64,000 bases of DNA from Microtetraspora glauca (GTDB taxonomy: Bacteria; Actinomycetota; Actinomycetes; Streptomycetales; Streptomycetaceae): contig JOFO01000020.1 in the NCBI GenBank assembly GCA_000721275.1, positions 1-64,000 of the forward strand. The letters are read 5' to 3'. Both the position numbers and the translations under genes were made by a program. Positions 62,423 to 64,000 of this stretch are shown here, in pieces. Numbering within the stretch: the stretch's first letter is position 1; every line of letters begins with the position of its first letter. The notes under the pieces are model-generated. The model did no database searches and was not told where the DNA came from. It saw only the letters and a list, made by a program, of their open reading frames with translations.

Positions 62423-62494
62423 ATGACGGCCATGACGCAGAATCTCCATCTTCACGTGGGTGTCGCCGTCCCCGCGCCGGGCGCCGCCCGGTGA
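62423..62494 (+). CDS. Possible mini-ORF coupled to hpnC
   Basis: A 23-codon ORF (ATG at 62423, a second ATG at 62432), rich in Val/Ala/His, whose TGA overlaps the GTG start of hpnC (GTGA). GGGAG lies close to the first ATG. It could couple ribosomes onto hpnC. It is too short to judge by codon use. Confidence 0.4.
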   Translation: MTAMTQNLHLHVGVAVPAPGAAR

Positions 62495-63396
62495 CGGCTC
62501 CCCGGCACGTGCGCGCCGACGACCCCTCGCGCACCACACTCGGCAAGTCCGCGGACGAGAACTTCCCCGTGGCCCCCTTCTTCCTGCCCCGCGCCTGGCG
62601 CGACGACCTCATGGCCGTCTACGGCTACGCCCGCCTCGTCGACGACATCGGCGACGGCGACCTCGCCCCCGGCGGCGCCGACCCCCTCGGCCTCCCCGCC
62701 GATGCCGGCCCGCTCGCCCTCCTCGACGCCCTGGAGGAGGACCTGGACCGGGTTTTCGGCGGCACCCCGCGCCACCCGCTGCTCCGCGCCCTCCAGCCGA
62801 CCGTCCGCCGCCGCGGCCTCACCCGCGAGCCCTTCCTCGGACTGATCCAGGCCAACCGGCAGGACCAGCTCGTCCGCCGCTACGAGACGTACGACGACCT
62901 CCTCGCCTACTGCGAGCTCTCCGCCAACCCCGTCGGCCGGCTCGTCCTCGGCATCACCGGCACCGCCACCCCCGAGCGGATCCGCCGCTCCGACGAGATC
63001 TGCACCGCCCTCCAGATCGTCGAGCACCTCCAGGACGTCGCCGAGGACCTCGGCCGCGACCGGATCTACCTGCCCGCCGAGGACCTCAAGCGGTTCCACG
63101 TCACCGAGGACGACCTCGCCCGGCCCACCGCGGGCGCCGCCGTGCGCTCCCTCGTCGCCTTCCAGGCCGCACGCGCCCGCGCCCTGCTGCACGCCGGCAC
63201 CCCGCTCGTCGGCAGCGTCCACGGCCGCCTCCGCCTGCTCCTCACCGGCTTCACCGCCGGCGGGCTCGCCGCGCTCGACGCCATCGCCGCCGCCGGCTTC
63301 GACGTCCTCGCCGGACCGCCGAAGCCCACCAAGCCGAGCCTGACGCGCCAGGCGGGAGCGGTCCTGCTCCGGGCGCGGAGAGAGGGGGGATCGTGA
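62491..63396 (+). CDS. hpnC: Squalene/hydroxysqualene-pathway synthase HpnC
   Basis: A 301-residue trans-isoprenyl diphosphate synthase-fold enzyme of the squalene/phytoene synthase family. It carries the two Asp-rich motifs LVDDIGDGD (about residues 49-57) and QDVAEDLGRDRIYLP, plus the flap GYARLVDD. In bacterial hopanoid clusters HpnC turns presqualene diphosphate into hydroxysqualene. It precedes and overlaps hpnD (GTGA). GTG start. Confidence 0.95.
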   Translation: MTAPRHVRADDPSRTTLGKSADENFPVAPFFLPRAWRDDLMAVYGYARLVDDIGDGDLAPGGADPLGLPADAGPLALLDALEEDLDRVFGGTPRHPLLRALQPTVRRRGLTREPFLGLIQANRQDQLVRRYETYDDLLAYCELSANPVGRLVLGITGTATPERIRRSDEICTALQIVEHLQDVAEDLGRDRIYLPAEDLKRFHVTEDDLARPTAGAAVRSLVAFQAARARALLHAGTPLVGSVHGRLRLLLTGFTAGGLAALDAIAAAGFDVLAGPPKPTKPSLTRQAGAVLLRARREGGS

Positions 63397-64000
63397 CCGT
63401 GGACCACCTGACCGCGCCGTCCGCGCCGGTACAGGCCGCGTACAGCTACTGCGAGGCCGTCACCGGGCAGCAGGCCCGCAACTTCGCCTACGGCATCCGC
63501 CTGCTGCCCGCCGACAAGCGGCAGGCCATGTCCGCCCTGTACGCCTTCTCCCGGCGCGTCGACGACATCGGCGACGGCCCCCTCGCCCCCGAGGAGAAGC
63601 ACGAACGCCTGGAGGCCACCCGGACCCTGCTCGACCGGGTCCGCAAGGGCGACGTGGCCGAGGACGACACCGACCCCGTCGGCGTCGCGCTCGCCGACGC
63701 CGCCCGCCGCTTCCCGATCCCCCTCGAAGGGCTCGACGAGCTCATCGACGGCGTCCTCATGGACGTCCGCGGCGCCACCTACCGCGGCTGGGACGAGCTC
63801 AAGGTCTACTGCCGCTGCGTCGCCGGAGCCATCGGCCGGCTCTCCCTCGGCGTCTTCGGCACCCAGCCCGGCGCCGCCGGGGCGGACCGGGCCGCCGAGT
63901 ACGCCGACACCCTCGGCCTCGCGCTCCAGCTCACCAACATCCTCCGCGACGTCCGCGAGGACGCCGGCAACGGCCGCACCTACCTGCCCGCCGACGACCT
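63393..64000 (+). CDS. hpnD: Presqualene diphosphate synthase HpnD (runs off window)
   Basis: The visible 202 residues are the N-terminal two-thirds of a squalene/phytoene synthase-like enzyme: YAFSRRVDDIGDGPL and NILRDVREDAGNGRTYLP (quoted in part) are the two metal-binding Asp motifs. HpnD condenses two farnesyl diphosphates to presqualene diphosphate, the substrate of HpnC. It starts at a GTG overlapping the hpnC stop and continues past 64000. The full hopanoid cluster (hpnE, shc) should follow. Confidence 0.93.
   Translation, partial: MTVDHLTAPSAPVQAAYSYCEAVTGQQARNFAYGIRLLPADKRQAMSALYAFSRRVDDIGDGPLAPEEKHERLEATRTLLDRVRKGDVAEDDTDPVGVALADAARRFPIPLEGLDELIDGVLMDVRGATYRGWDELKVYCRCVAGAIGRLSLGVFGTQPGAAGADRAAEYADTLGLALQLTNILRDVREDAGNGRTYLPADD

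Overview
This is high-GC actinobacterial DNA, almost certainly from the chromosome of a Streptomyces. The evidence is the strong G/C bias at third codon positions, a WhiB-family regulator, an SsgA-like sporulation protein, two XRE/DUF5753-DUF397 loci with divergent ATP-binding proteins, a class F sortase, and the start of a hopanoid (hpnC-hpnD) cluster. No transposase, integrase, phage gene or CRISPR array is visible. From memory, the gene order resembles the S. coelicolor region that runs from the NHEJ ligase/polymerase genes past ssgD and idi to the hopanoid cluster; this could not be checked here.

Region by region. 0-5.4 kb: fdhD, a FabH-like synthase, a small anchored secreted protein with a class F sortase, a tRNA-Leu(GAG) gene that has lost its 3' third, a DUF4352 membrane protein and a methyltransferase. 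5.4-10.5 kb: an ATP-binding protein and a divergent XRE/DUF397 pair around a striking palindromic operator, a DUF574 methyltransferase, a GH4 glycosidase and a YchJ-type protein. 10.6-18.9 kb: an MFS exporter carrying a MarR-like tail, a divergent DNA ligase / LigD-type polymerase pair, a WhiB protein, an acyl-ACP desaturase with operator-like repeats, and a second XRE/DUF397 locus. 18.9-29 kb: an ABC-F ATPase, an ssgD-like gene, an odd ferredoxin/CDGSH protein, a cis-prenyltransferase translationally coupled to a DUF2236/EF-hand protein, endonuclease V, a tiny membrane protein coupled to a VOC protein, a RidA protein and a saccharopine-dehydrogenase-like reductase. 29.2-35.8 kb: a beta-oxidation operon (CoA transferase, acyl-CoA dehydrogenase, thiolase, FadB) with a convergent MerR regulator. 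35.8-37.7 kb: a small HTH/Clp-N operon facing a macrodomain gene across twin operators. 37.7-46 kb: a sphingomyelinase-like enzyme, an orphan ATP-synthase b-like protein, a second DUF2236 protein, secreted M1 and M14 peptidases and a second ABC-F. 46-55 kb: tex, an SCO6745-family protein, an enoyl-CoA hydratase, an HdeD-like protein, an anti-sigma-type ATPase, idi, a methyltransferase-GNAT fusion with an upstream mini-ORF, and a cation efflux protein.

55.2-61.5 kb is a tightly overlapping operon: a CDP-alcohol phosphotransferase, a sugar/polyol-phosphate nucleotidyltransferase, a glycerol-1-phosphate-dehydrogenase-like enzyme, a second CDP-alcohol phosphotransferase, and a Wzm/Wzt-type ABC exporter. 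It looks like a pathway that makes and exports an alcohol-phosphate envelope polymer or lipid. A TetR regulator follows, then hpnC and hpnD; hpnD runs off the window. Isoprenoid and lipid metabolism is a recurring theme (cis-prenyltransferase, idi, hpnCD, desaturase, beta-oxidation).
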